DNA from: Isoetes taiwanensis
Taxonomy: Eukaryota; Streptophyta; Lycopodiopsida; Isoetales; Isoetaceae
DNA length: 64,000 nt
Direction: 5' to 3'
Assembly (NCBI GenBank): GCA_021234155.1
Contig: JAJEKV010000008.1
Span: 22,907,106-22,971,105 of the forward strand
Of the stretch, positions 45,400 through 58,200 are shown in pieces. The position numbers were made by a program, and so were the translations under genes. The notes under the pieces were generated by a model. It was not told where the DNA came from, searched no databases, and saw only the letters and a list, made by a program, of their open reading frames with translations. Positions within the stretch are counted from its first letter, which is position 1; each line of letters begins with the position of its first letter.

Positions 45400-48300
45400 A
45401 AAACGAATTCCTTGAATCTTGGAGAACCGGGCTACAGTGCGTGCATGTGTTGAGCCCCGATAAAGAAAAAAACTAAAACACCAACGAAATTCTCATTCTT
45501 GCTTCTCGTCTTTCGATATGTTCAAGGTTTGAATGGAACCAATGGATTGTGTTTCTTTTTCCTATTTGCAACATTCAATTTGTGAGTTATTAGCGTATTT
45601 GAATGCCTTGCCTTATGAATTATGAATTGGGCATGGAAATAGCATTCCACTGATATGTTTGAGTCCAGTTTCTTGGGTTGCCCCTAAGGGGAAAACCCTC
45701 ATCCATGTGGGTTTGTGGCATATTCCAAGTATATGTCAGTATATGCTCAAAAACATGACTTTGAAGTGTGATTTAAGTCATTTCACTATCGGGTCACGGA
45801 GGGCAACCCTCCGTGCGCAGCACCTTGTTTGTAGTTTTGTATTGCTTTGAAAAGCTTTCTTTGGAGAAGTATAATATGCTCATATTTGGTTAGGTTTTCT
45901 GAGTCAAAACAACAAATTTTCGAGCAGATTTGTTAGGGTTTCACACCTGATTAAAACATGATATGCACAACAACAGATCATACTCCCTGTTCAGCTGATC
46001 ATTCTGGTCATGTCTTTTGTCATGTATCATTATAGTGTAGTAAGCTTTTATGAAGATATTGAAGAGATGATGTTATCGTGGCCATGTTTTGTATCGGAAA
46101 AAAAAATTGAAACTTTTTGTTTTGGTGTGTTATGGAATTTGTGCTATATTTGATGGTTTATATGTTATTTAAGAACTTGCCAATGCTTTTTGAATTTTTA
46201 TTTCTTTTCAAACAAAAAAACACATCTCCCATAACACGTCAAAACAAAGAAAGCAATAGCTTAATAATGAGTCTTCCTTAGCAAGGAATTTATTCTTGCT
46301 AAGGTGTGTTCTTGTAAATTCCTTATTCTTGGCATTTGATTTTTCAATCACATTTCTAAGGTGACATTCTCTCTTAGGGTCCTACTAATGAAATCCCCCA
46401 GTATTGACAATCTGAACGAAGATGGACTTACGCCTATATGAACAGTAGCAAGGGTTATCATATACATAGCATTATATTCTCCAATGAGATTATAACAAGA
46501 CACAAAGTCCACATATTATTTGTTCAAAATTTGTAGTTATTACAAAAGTAACTTAGGAGAAGTTACAATAACCATATCTTTTGCAATTCATAATTAAAAG
46601 AGGCTAATGTTTCCTTTCTAGCTCAAGATGGTGGGATTCCTAATTCATAGCTGCACCACTTATGGATGAGTCATTAATGTTGAGATGCCCTATGGTAATG
46701 TTTGGTGTGTCATGGTTGTCGTACTCCTTGTTATCTTCGAATAACCAAATTGGGCAATCAAGGATTAGATTTCTTCTTCTTCTTCTTATAGGGCAACTTG
46801 TCCTTTTTAGCTAATGTTCTTTGTCTTGAAGAACATATTTAAGGAAGATTCCATTGTTGGATCCTTTGGCATTTAAGTTCCTTGCCCTTTGCCTCTTTTG
46901 TTGTATAGGGGAATGGTCTTCTTATAGGGCAACTTGTCCTTTTTAGCTAATGTTCTTTGTCTTGAAGAACATATTTAAGGAAGATTCCATTGTTGGATCC
47001 TTTGGCATTTAAGTTCCTTGCCCTTTGCCTCTTTTGTTGTATAGGGGAATGGCTGGGGGACAGCATTCATTCTTGGGTGGGGTCCGCGGCCGGTGGTAGC
47101 GGGGAGGCGGTCCCCGGAACCGGGAAACCGAATGCCGGATTTTCATTCCCCTACAAAAATAGAAATAGGGAGACGGATTTTTCGAGTTTTTGTTGCGGAT
47201 CACGGCTCATCCGCAAAGAAGAGTATGAAGAACTTCTGCGAAGAACTCTCGCAAAGAAGAAGTCTCTTGAAGAAACCCGAGCCGCTAGGAAGATTTATGA
47301 GGCTATGGTGACTGTGAAGAACCCCGCTATGAAGAACCACGCGTGAACTCTGCTATGGCATTGTTGTGAACTCTGCTATGGCGATTTGCGGAAGAACCGC
47401 GGAAGAACTCTATCTTGTGAGTGAAGAACCGTGAAGAGCCGTGAAGAAGCCAGGGAATCAAGTCGACCCTATTTCTATTTTGATGTCATTATTGTCGTTA
47501 TACCTTTCTTTTCCTTTCCTTTCGTTTACTTTCTATCAATTCTTGCCATGCTCGCTTGTCCCTCTTGGGTGAACTCAATGGTGAGGGTGAACACATTCTT
47601 GCTATTGGTGTAGTCAAGGGTGAGTGAGAGCTTCTTCTATATTTTCTCTTCCTGTCTATGGATGTTGTTTGAATGGCTCTTTCTTGCCTAATGGTCTTTG
47701 AGATCAATTGGGTACCCGATGCTAGAAACTTAGCAAAGACCCTTTCATAGAGCCCCTAGATTCAGTATCCAAACTCTCTTCTTAAGGTAGTATCTATCAA
47801 TAAGCTGGGGCATGCATTGGCATACTCTGAAGATAAGATGGTCTAACCCTCTTCTTTTTCTAGCTTATGTGTATTTCCTTGGGTATTTGCAAGGCTCCGG
47901 CATACATTCGACCCTTAGACATGGTCCACCCCACGTATTGGGGCTCGGGTGTGTTTCGTTGCTAAAGTTGCCAAATGGGGGCACATGAACCTGAACTTTC
48001 CAGAATTGGCCGAGCTATAACCAGAAAGTTCTCTCAAAATTTTTCGTACTCAAAATTTAAAATAGCATGCGCGGTTCCAAAAGTGAGTAGCCATTTTCCC
48101 GCCAAATGACGAACTTCCGAAGTTGGATTTTTTCCATTGATCAAAAAATTGTTGATTTTTTTTTACCAACTCATGAACTTGAATGGTTTCATTTCCCGCC
48201 AACCGGTGAACTTTATAAGTTGGAATTTCTCTAAAAAAAGATAGAAATATGGTTATTAAAGTTCACCAGTGAGAATCAAAAGAAAAGCTACGAACCGTTT

Positions 48301-49100
48301 AGAAGTAGCTTTTAGCATCTACCTTGCACATCGAGCATCATTATGATATGGTCATGATGCAAATCTCCTCTCTAATATAGTTAAAGTATAATTTTCTCAA
48401 TAAAGTCAACTCATTAAGTCAAAACTTAATGATGGACCAACCCTAATTGTTCTAATAGCCCTTCCATCGAGCATCATTATGATATGGTCATGATGCAAAT
48501 CTCCTCTCTAATATAGTTAAAGTATAATTTTTAGTCGCAATAGACAACCAAATCTAGTTTATAAGCTTCTCTTCAATGTTTTCGCCTATAGCCATTGCTC
48601 TTGCATTTCACATGCTTTCAGTTGAAAAGTATGTTATGTTTGAAAATAAAGTAATGAAAAAGCGATGCTAGGAATAGAAATTTCTTTGGATACATTTGCA
48701 ATATCAATGGTATATTATGTGCAAGTAATATCTGGCTTATCATGGCTGGTTGTTAGTTTCTTTCTCAAGGATGATTTGCATATGGACCTAAACAGAGGTA
48801 ATGCTTTAGATCTATTGTTTATTTGATATATAGGTTGCCAGAACATGCAATTTGGCTTGTTAAGGCTTGGCGAGCTCATTAGGGTGAACAAAGGTCCGAA
48901 CCAAGCGAAACTGCATGCCCTAGCACATTCTCTATCGTAATGCTTCGGGGTAGAGGTTATTTAGCACTGTGGAGCAAAAGCAAGCAACTATTTCAAGAAA
49001 ATCATTGCAATTTTGTAGAGGCCAAGAGAGGAGGCCATTGTCAGAGATAATCTGGGTCTGTAATTAGGCGAAATAGCCTCTGCCCGAACATTACGTCTTC
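45400..49100. other. No gene recognised; repeats and hairpins
   Basis: Contains the dispersed repeat shared with 31662 (45671-45755); a hairpin CACGGAGGG-CAA-CCCTCCGTG at 45795-45815; a (TCT)n run near 46771; and two 136-bp-spaced duplications (46782/46918 and 48329/48465). A frame at 46990-47346 includes RKEEYEELLRRTLAKKKSLE, then ETRAARKIYEAM, which looks helical. Its upstream part comes from the duplicated block, and repeats of GAAGAACC and GAACTCTGCTATGG surround it. I do not call it a gene. Confidence 0.4.
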
Positions 49101-49385
49101 TCAGAAGAAGCGAGTCATTGACAATCTTCCAATCTTAGCCTAGCAACATCACGCATTAGAACTGAAGAAAGAAACCTAATCTGAAGTTTTAATCCATATT
49201 GAAGCAACGAAATGATAAGGACAATAATGCGTGACGAAAACATAAAAAATAAAACGACAACCTTTGTATGATTCAATATTTGGACCGGAACCATATACGT
49301 ATAAAACATGCAAGGCATTTCATAAACTCCTATATTTAAGATTATGGAAATAAGTTCATGGGAACTTATAGAACTTGACCAATGA

Positions 49386-49625
49386 CTATTTTGTGCATGT
49401 GCAAAGGCATTGGTTGGTACAAGAGCGGCAAGAGCGAGATAACTTGGTACAGTCTGAATCGGATTTGCATTCGCAATAGCCGGGGCTCTCACTCTGAAAG
49501 AGCGATCTAGAAACCAAGCTTTTGCCCAAGCTTCTTCCGGAAGCATTGGAAGAGCTTAAGCTGCCGAATACCAGCACCACTAAGAGAAACATGGTGCCAA
49601 TCTTGCGAACGAATGAAGTAGCCAT
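49386..49625 (-). CDS. Secreted cysteine-rich peptide
   Basis: A 79-residue single-exon frame. Residues 1-29 form a signal peptide (MATSFVRKIG, then hydrophobic TMFLLVVLVFGSL, with SNA|SG as a likely cleavage site). A basic linker follows (GRSLGKSLVSRS) and an eight-cysteine C-terminus with spacing C-x-C-x5-C-x6-C-x2-C-x3-C-x-C-x-C, ending CTCTK. The ATG lies in CCGCCATGG, an ideal initiation context. Such peptides act outside the cell in defence or signalling; this spacing is not one I can assign to defensins, snakins or EPF peptides. The frame is intact although nearly all neighbours are broken. The gene is isolated from other genes by more than 500 bp. Confidence 0.7.
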   Translation of the reverse strand: MATSFVRKIGTMFLLVVLVFGSLSSSNASGRSLGKSLVSRSLFQSESPGYCECKSDSDCTKLSRSCRSCTNQCLCTCTK

Positions 49626-49657
49626 GGCGGACGCTTAGGTTGAGGTAAGCTCCACAC

Positions 49658-49672
49658 AACCATTTTTATAGA
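49658..49672 (-). promoter_or_regulatory. TATA box of the cysteine-rich peptide gene
   Basis: CTATAAAAATGG on the minus strand, about 35-45 bp upstream of the ATG at 49625. The leader would be very short, so the true start may lie only a few bases upstream of the ATG; the match to a plant TATA box is good. Confidence 0.5.
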
Positions 49673-49850
49673 GGGGTCTTGCATTGTTTGCATTTTTTCT
49701 TTTCTTCTGGCCTCGTGTTTGAAACTTGTGCCGGTCTTGGTTACTTTCTAGATGCTCACAGACGGCCCCACCTGTTTGGAAGTCAAGCAAGACCTCATGT
49801 TAGGTTCTAGATGATCAGAAAGGGTCCCCCTAATAAGACACATCTAAAAA

Positions 49851-50122
49851 CTCCTTAGCTCTGACATTTTAGAACATGTTGGCAATAAACACGCAAATGC
49901 CTCTGTCAGAAAGGGTCCGCCTTAGCTCTGATATTTTCAAACATGTTGACAATGAACATGCGCTTGCCTTCTGTCTTATTTATCTACTCCTTAGCTCTGA
50001 CATTTTAGAACATGTTGGCAATAAACACGCAAATGCCTCTGTCAGAAAGGGTCCGCCTTAGCTCTGATATTTTCAAACATGTTGACAATGAACATGCGCT
50101 TGCCTTCTGTCTTATTTATCTA
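49851..50122 (+). repeat. 136-bp tandem duplication
   Basis: CTCCTTAGCTCTGACATTTT at 49851 starts a block repeated at 49987 with no visible difference over 136 bp. Inside it, a diverged half-repeat (AGCTCTGA-ATTTT-AA-CATGTTG) occurs twice per unit. Confidence 0.85.
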
Positions 50123-50163
50123 CGAACTCAAGTTAGATCTTGGAAGTCTGATGGAAATGCTAG

Positions 50164-52373
50164 CGCACAGCATGGATAGGCTTGGACTTATGGTGCTATT
50201 CCTTTATGGCAATTTGGTATGAGAAGGTCCCTTCCCAGACTGTTGTGTGGAGCGTCCGATCAACTGGATCAGTGAAGGATATAGAAGTTAGTAGCAAAGC
50301 CACTATTTCCTTGTCCATGGATGGTAATTTAACACTTGTAGATTCTGGCAATACTGTTTGGTATGCAAACACTGGGTCCCTTGCTGCGACTGGAGCTTCT
50401 ATGTTGAATTCTGGCAATTTCGTCCTCTTCAATAACAGTGGCAATGTATGGGAAAGCTTCTCCTATCCCACCCACACCTTGTTACCCAACCAAAAATTGT
50501 CTTCCACCCTCACTAATGGAGATTACTTGCTAGAGATCCACACCAGAGGGATACGGCTCAACTACACATCTTCACGAGGATTGGATGACCAGCTGACCGA
50601 TCCTTCGTATTGGAGCTTCTCAGCCACTCCTTTCCAGTCACCCTTCCTTAATCTCAGCTCATCTGGTGTAGTAACAGTCTACAATGTGCAAGAGAATGAC
50701 TCCTATAAACTGGTGGACTTTGATTACCAGTCGGAGGGTTTTATGCGAAGGTTGTCTTTAGATGGTGATGGAAATGCTAAAGTATATGGTTTTAATTCAA
50801 GCTCAAACTCATCATGGGTCATATTATGGCAGGCTATGCTAACAGAGTGTAGCATATATGGCAGATGTGGGACTAATGCATTATGTGCCTACATGCCAAC
50901 TCCTACTTGCATTTGTCCGCCCGGCTTCGAGATGCAAAATGGGAGTTGTGTTCAGCAAATTCAAATTGGGTGCAGCACTAATGTTGCAAAGGAAAAGCTC
51001 AGTATCGTTTCCTTATACCATGCAGACTTTCATAGCAATGACTTCGACAGATATTATTTTGTGTCCATGGACACATGTAAACAATATTGCTTGGATGAGT
51101 GCAAGTGTGCTGCTGCTGTTTACTACCTCTCTGGAGTAGGCACATGCTTGCTCAAAAGCAAGCTTTCAAATGGGGTGCAATCACCTGGTATTCCATATGT
51201 GGTTCTTCTAAAACTTTCAACAGATGCTAAGATAAATGCTACTATGCAATTCCCTCAAGATTTGAGCTCCTATACCACCGTTTATCTGTCTTCAACTATC
51301 AAGGATTCTTTAGGGAAGAGTTCTTTTCTGCCATGCAATTATGCAACACCAATGTTGTTTGTAGCTGTAAGTGAATTCTGTTGTCTCATTGTTTGTATCG
51401 GTGGCTTTTTTCACCGTTTATCTGTCTTCAACTATCAAGGATTCTTTAGGGAAGAGTTCTTTTCTGCCATGCAATTATGCAACACCAATGTTGTTTGTAG
51501 CTGTAAGTGAATTCTGTTGTCTCATTGTTTGTATCGGTGGCTTTTTTATGCTTAAATCAAAGTGGAAGCAACGCGGGAACATGGGTGGATGCATGGCATG
51601 CCTACCAGGTTTTTCACATGAGCAGCTCAAGTTTGCAAGTGAGAACTTCAGTCATAAGATTGGATCTGGTGGATTTGGGCAAGTTTACAAGGTAAGTTAC
51701 CAGATAAAACTCTGATTGCCATCAAGAAGCTTGAACTGGCAAACCACGGGGAGGAGCAATTTGAAGCGGAAGTGACAACAATAGGTAAGGTTCACCACAT
51801 AAATCTAGTCCGATTATTAGGATATTGTTCAGAAGGTCCACATCGATTGCTAGTTCATCAGTACATACCGAACGGGTCCCTGGACAACTTCTTGTTCTCA
51901 GCTCGAATGATCAAACATCAATTAGGAGATTCGATTTTGGATTGCTGTGGGCATTGCTAGAGGCATCATGTAATGTCTACCATTAGAGGCACGAGGGGGT
52001 ACTTAGCACCAGAATGGACTACCAATCAGCCCATCACTGGCAAGGCAGATGTGTATAGTATGTGATTTTGGTTTGGCTAAATTGATGAGTAGGGAAACGG
52101 TCACTTCTATGTCTACCATTAGAGGCACGAGGGGGTACTTAGCACCAGAATGGACTACCAATCAGCCCATCACTGCCAAGGCAGATGTGTATAGCTATGG
52201 CATGCTTCTGTTTGAAATTTTAAGTGGTAGACAAAACCTCTTGATTACGACGTCAGCTGTAGAAAGTAATAAATGTTATTTTCAGATTTGAGATGAGCAA
52301 GGTGGTGCAAATGTTGGATGGTAGCTTGGAGGTCCCTAATCTTGATCTTGGCGATTGTTCTTTTAACTCCATC
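50164..52373 (+). pseudogene. G-type lectin S-receptor-like Ser/Thr kinase, truncated and broken
   Basis: A plasma-membrane receptor kinase. The frame open from 50164 starts inside the B-lectin domain (FMAIWYEKVPSQTVVW; MDGNLTLVDSGNTVWYANTG), so the signal peptide is missing. It continues with an S-locus-glycoprotein region, an EGF-like segment (CSIYGRCGTNALC, CICPPGFE) and a PAN domain (MDTCKQYCLDECKCAAAVYY). A transmembrane segment (LFVAVSEFCCLIVCIGGFF) lies in a block repeated at 136 bp (51277/51413). The kinase part has GSGGFGQVYK (51663), AIKKLE (51719), a helix C, and [23 protein letters not shown] (52058) is present, then [11 protein letters not shown]. The HRD catalytic-loop segment expected between IARGI (51966) and CDFG is absent: its 86 bp are replaced by a copy of the activation-loop sequence from 136 bp downstream. 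About 50 residues before the terminal MSKVVQMLDGSLEVP (52291) are also missing. Confidence 0.8.
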
Positions 52374-52379
52374 TAAGGA

Positions 52380-53825
52380 CCATTGAAAAATGATAACGTG
52401 GTACAGCATTCGTACAGGAAGTCATCAGTTCCTAATCCTTCTTCATAGTTGATGGCTAATTAATTTGGGTATCAATTGCGAGCGGACTAGGGGTCCCATT
52501 CTCTCACTTGATCATGATTGGTCCCAGAATCTGTGTTTCATAGGTTACAGAGAATCCGTAAGTTATGAAGAAGATGGATTCAAACATGGAAAACGAGATT
52601 GATTTGTTTTAAGCTATTAGCCACAATTGTGAGATATGCCACGTATAAGAAAACATTCAACTCTTTTAGGAGAAAAAGGAGCTTTCTTGAAATTCTGGGT
52701 CAAAAGTTTCTATTGCATCAATCCTTAAACATCTCCATGTCGTGCAATTATCCGATTATCCAGTCACAACAATGCCCACCTTGGATCAGCATCTTGACAG
52801 CAATGGTTATTTCTAATAATCCATCGTTCCTGAGTGATTATCACTTTCACGGCTAAGATTAGGGAGCTTATAAGATCAATGGTGACAATCGCCTCCACCA
52901 GCTGTTTAAGGGCCGTCAACCCCTCTGGATGATCATGGCAGATAACCCTTGAGGCCGGCATGGTAGATAGCCTTCGAGGCTATATGCCATGATCATCTCA
53001 AGGGGAGGGTTAACTTCCTCTTCAAATGATTCAGCCTTTAGAATCATTCATCTTGCATGGTATTGTAATCAATTCACATTGGCTAGTACATTGATACAAG
53101 CATTTGTAGTGAATTGTCTGTAGGTTTTGTAGCGAATTTATAATTTTCTTTTGCATGCACTGTACTACCAGTCAAATAAAAAACGAGCACCGTATGAGGG
53201 CAGAGATGATGATAAACCATAGTCATTGTTTCTTTAGTTATCCAAAAAAATGGGATTTTCCACAAGAGGATGGAAGGGACTTTAAAAAAGTTCAAGTGTC
53301 TTATTGTCTCGTAGCCTGCTCTGGTTCGTCTTCTTGTGATCGCCAGTTCAGTTGTCCATTTCAAGGGTCCCTTCAAAAGGTAGATTGGAACATTTGATTA
53401 TCATTTTGGAAGGGACTTTAAAAAAGTTCAAGTGTCTTATTGTCTCGTAGCCTGCTCTGGTTCGTCTTCTTGTGATCGCCAGTTCAGTTGTCCATTTCAA
53501 GGGTCCCTTCACTTCTCTGAAACCTGTTACTTGTTATTTGAGAACTTGACCAAGAAAAGCTTTCGTAGTTAATTATTCCGAGAATAAATTGCATATGTTT
53601 TGGAGCTTGAAGACAAGAAGATGAGCTAAAGACAGCTAAACAACCCAAATCTCTGAAACCTGTTACTTGTTATTTGAGAACTTGACCAAGAAAAGCTTTC
53701 GTAGTTAATTATTCCGAGAATAAATTGCATATGTTTTGGAGCTTGAAGACAAGAAGATGAGCTAAAGACAGCTAAACAACCCAAATCTATTTTAAATATT
53801 CAAACAGTAGACGCAAGAAGAGCTA
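52380..53825. other. No gene recognised; one inverted repeat and two 136-bp duplications
   Basis: GATGATCATGGCA (52928-52940) pairs with TGCCATGATCATC (52985-52997) across a 44-nt loop. Blocks starting at 53271 and 53514 recur exactly 136 bp later (53407, 53650). There is no coding frame beyond short ones over these repeats. Confidence 0.5.
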
Positions 53826-53829
53826 ATTG

Positions 53830-54615
53830 TGGGGTAAGAAGGGGTTAACCACCCTGCGCGGGCTATTACAGCCAGTAAATGGGAGAGCCGGAGGGGCGAG
53901 GCCATTTACAGCTGTAACAAATAGCTGGTGCTTCTAACTTCAACAGAGCTGGCCGATCAAGAACACCAAGCCTGCACCATACCTGCACCTAGCCTCGTTT
54001 ATCATCCCTAGCCTGGTTTATCGTCCGAGCCTGGTTTATCATCCCCTAGCCTGGTTTATCGACCCGAAGCTAAAACCAAGGCAGAGCTACTTGTTTCTGA
54101 GATGAATCCAAGGCATCTCAGCTTGTTTCACCTCAATCCGGAGGACTCAGCCCATTCTGCCCTATCACCGGGTTGAAACAGACGGCCATGATCATCCGGA
54201 TCAAAAGGCCTGCCGGTTAAGAAGGGGATAAACACCCCTACGAGGCCTTACAGCAGATAAACAGGCCTGAGGCCCGGAGTGGGCCCATTGCTATGAATGT
54301 TTATCTATGCTAACTCGGCTGAATAAATTCCCTCACCCATTCCTGCACCCACAGCTCGATTATCGTCACCCATGGCTCGATTATCAGCTCCCACAGCTGG
54401 ATTATCACAGGTTGGCATCTTCCAGACCTGGATTATCAGCTCCGAGGCTGAATCCGATGCTAAAGCTGCCTGTTTCCACGTTTTCAGCTGCCTCTACATC
54501 CATTTGGGGTGGGTTGGGTGCCCGTTACGCCCTATCACAAGGCTTCAATCAACGATGGACATCGCTGGGATTGGAAAGCCTGCCGGTGCAAAAAGGCTGC
54601 ACGGATATATAGAGA
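53830..54615. repeat. Two diverged units of a ~385-bp tandem repeat
   Basis: GTTAAGAAGGGG-TAA-CACCC at 53838 and 54217 begins two units that share GGCCT/CTATTACAG, runs of CTGGTTTATC or CTGGATTATC, CCCTATCAC, and AAAGCCTGCCGGT. The divergence is high, so this is an old duplication or a fragment of a satellite. Confidence 0.5.
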
Positions 54616-54619
54616 GAGG

Positions 54620-55290
54620 ACAAATATAAGAATCTACTATATGTACTTTAATATCTTAAAAGAGGAAAGGACACAAACTTTGACCTTGAAACTTATTTAT
54701 AGATTTGTCATGTTATAGGACCTTAGCCGGGTAGGACCAGCACAAGATTGGAGGGTAAGAGTGGCATTGCTGCAATTTTTGCAACCCCTTATGGCTTTGT
54801 CAACATTTCTTAAAATAAGTTATCAAACAGTTGGATCCAAGAGATAAGGTTGGGTCCATGGGTCCCATGAGTGGCAGTGCTACATTTTTGGCAACCACAA
54901 ATTTTTTCAGCGACCCCCAAATGTCTTTGTCTCTCTTTCTCTGAAAGTGCTCATCTAACATCTATATCTCTTTGTGCATACCACTTGGCCCAGCTGAATA
55001 TGTACTCTTAATGTGGTGTTTTGGCAAAATCATTACCATTGGTGATTCTACAAGATGGAACCTCCAACCATTTAGATTGTGCCACGTAACCACATTAAGG
55101 GTAACTTAACCATTGCATCAAAAGCTATTGTTTTGGAAGTTGCTTTGGGATATGCGGTTAACGTACTTGACTTTAGGGGTGCTTATAACACTACTAAGGG
55201 TGGAAGTCTTATCTTAAGATGGTTGATCAGATAGAGAATCCTCTAGAACATTCTTATATGCTATTTTGGAAATCAGCAATACGTAACGTC
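54620..55290. other. No gene recognised
   Basis: AT-rich, with GGCAGTGCTACATTTTTGGC-like words at 54760 and 54870. The left junction of the second locus copy lies at about 55290. Confidence 0.4.
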
Positions 55291-55294
55291 GGCA

Positions 55295-58200
55295 AACTAC
55301 ACAATTACGGCCCTTCTTAAGTGCACAAACAAGGTTATTACCCGAGCGTAAAACGCCGTCAAGCACCAATCTCGGGCGTGGAGAACATGTCGAGGAAGAT
55401 GGTTAATAAGTTCGCGGTTTTGCTTGGTGGTGGATTCAACTATTCTTCCTTGTACCAGGGTCCCGCAACCACGAACACGCCTGGAACCCAACACGCTTGA
55501 AAAGTTCCGTACGTCTTGCGGTTGAAGTGTTCCATTGTTCCATTTATGGGTTTTCGTCGAAAACTCCAATAAGCCACGTGAAGATATTCAACCTTACTTA
55601 GCGGCAGCGGGCCTCCACCCATGGTAATTAATATTTGTTTTGTACCTAAGGGAAATTAAAATAAAGAAGGATTTAAGTACGCCCAAAAGAAACGATTGAA
55701 TAGAAACTCCCAACAAAATTTAAAAAAAATGCTTGCCAAACTAACAAAGAAAACAAAGGTAAGGGAAACAAAAGGACTTGTGTATTCGAGGAATAAGTGC
55801 TTACCAAACCAGATTTTCATAACCGCCAGGGCGTGAATCAGGAAGTGATTCTTGAAGCTGGCTTCCACAAGACCCGGATTGCATGCTTGAGTGAAATACT
55901 ACAAACCCAATGTTTTGCCGTTGTAATGACCGCTTTTTTGCCGTCGACGAAAAGCGTTAAACTCGAAGTTTTTAAATGGTCGGTCGTCAGAAGGCCGCCT
56001 TTTAGCTTAAACCCATATGGAAGGTCAGCTACTACCAAGATAAAATCTTGGGGCTTTATTGATTGGTTAATTTGCGGTGCACCGCAGTACAATAGAAGAG
56101 GTTATTTTGATCAACATTGTAAACCTCCAAGTAGTCCGGAGGGCTCGGAATCGAGAACACGCTTTTGTCGCCCGGTCATCCTCTCTTCGCGTCTTTGTCC
56201 TTACCCAAGTGCATGAAGCCCTGCGGTCTTTGTTTTTCTTTTTGCTCTTACGCAAAAGAGCGCCTTAGTAACAAGAAAAACAACAATATAAAAAACAAAT
56301 CAACATACTCAAACCTTCAAAAATTTGAAGCGATCTTGCAATCCTTTCGATGCGAGGTTGCGATAGGATAAAGCTCCTTGCACCTTTCCCCACCGTCAAC
56401 ATTTAATTGCTCCATTGGCCGGGTTTGACATGTGATGACATTTTTCCTCGCTGTAAGACCACAAAATGTTAGAAGGAAGAAAACTAATAACAAAAGTAAA
56501 CAAAAAGATCTACTACCGGAATACACTTTTGCTCATTATCGTTGCCAAGTGTATTCGGGAATACACTATTACCGTTGGTGGGAGCCTAAGTGTATCGGGA
56601 ATACACCTTGTCTCCCGCGTGAGGGGCCAAAGTGTATTCGAATACACTGGCTTTGCACACACGTTTTCAAAGTCTATTCCTAGAATACACTTTTGTATGT
56701 CAAGCCGGTGTTTTCTAAAACCACTTGTCCCTACCAAACAAGAACCCAAAGTGGCATTCTTACTGTGGAGCTCCTTGGACATTTCTTCGTAAAATTCTTT
56801 ATCGACAACCTTTTTTGCAAGTAGCCTTGCTAATATATCCATATCGTGGAAGCCCCGCATTTCTTGCCACCACGATTGATTTTCATTTCCTTTTTGGGGA
56901 CGTCGATCCTTTTTTTTCTGAGACCTTGCCTTTTTTCAAATCACTGCGCCTTTCGAACATGGTGAATATTTCGTTTTTGGAGGTCCCAAACGGGAGAGAA
57001 GAATATCGATATCGCTGGAAGGGGGGGTATTCCGGATTACAAAAACAACTTACCGGCCATCTCTTAGAAGGCCGAACCCGCTTGTCGTGTGGTATTAGAG
57101 GCAGCGAGTTTGTTAGCCTTTCGTCGTATTTGAAGGCAAAGCCTCACACCATTACACTTCCTTTAGTTCCAGTAGGTATTGTGGCTTTTCAAATCATTCC
57201 ATATTTTCTTTAAATATATATTCCCTCGCATGAACTTGATTTTGGTCCACAAAGCTATTTTCAGCTTATATTAGTTGTCAAGATTGTGTGTGTTGGCAAC
57301 GATTTTGGCTTCCTCGGCCCTGCCGTGCCACAAGAAATGACGTGAATACGATAGATATCTTGGGTTGTTTTTTCTTTGTATAACCGTATCCTCCTTGCTT
57401 TGAAATGTGGTTTCCCCAAGGACATAGTGCATGTAAAGTCCAGATATTTTCCTCGTCAGTCCTTGGGGTCCATGCACCGGTGGTTCGTCCGCCAACAAGA
57501 ACAACAATTGGAGCAACATGGGCATTGGGGTTGCTCTTTATTCTCCTTCAAATTTTTTAAATGGTCAAGATAGATTTTTTCAACTTAGGGCCACCAACTT
57601 CGATTCGCCGGGCAACCTCATTGAGGTTACCGCAAGTATATATTACCTTGAACATACTTGTTAAGATTTATTTGTTCCATCCTCTCCGAGGTCTTATCCA
57701 CCTTTTTTCTTTAATGGCCACCCGGTGAGCCTTGCCCTTTCCTTCTTCGTTTTGGTTGTTCCTCGTGATTTCAAGAACAACAAGCTCCCCCGTACCTTCC
57801 TCGGGCTTCTTTGGTTCTTTAGCAGCTATCGCTTGCCTTGGCCACGCTAAGTTTTTGTAGGCCTGCCAGGGGTTCTTCCTCGCCTTGTTCCTCGGAACCT
57901 CTATCGATGACCTCCCTCAAGAATCCAGTTTTGGGTGGTGATTGACCTTTCTCATCGATTGCACCGGACTCACCGATAGGAAAGTCCGCCAGTCTGGAAC
58001 AAACCTGCTCAATTAATGAACACCATGGGCTTCGCTTTTAACCGTAGTGTGAAAAAGAATTTGTACAAAGTCGGGTGGTTGCACCATTGGACAATTTTAA
58101 AAGAATGCCATGTCCATAATAATAAAGCCTTGGGAGGTCTTGAAGGAAAGCCTCCCCACTGACCTCCTTGTCCGGCAACATCGAGACATCTTTATTGTCC

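Noticed and set aside
46990-47346. 118-codon frame with a helical KEEYEELLRR segment
   Set aside because: Its first third lies in a 136-bp-duplicated block, and the rest is surrounded by GAAGAACC repeats; no family or splice support.
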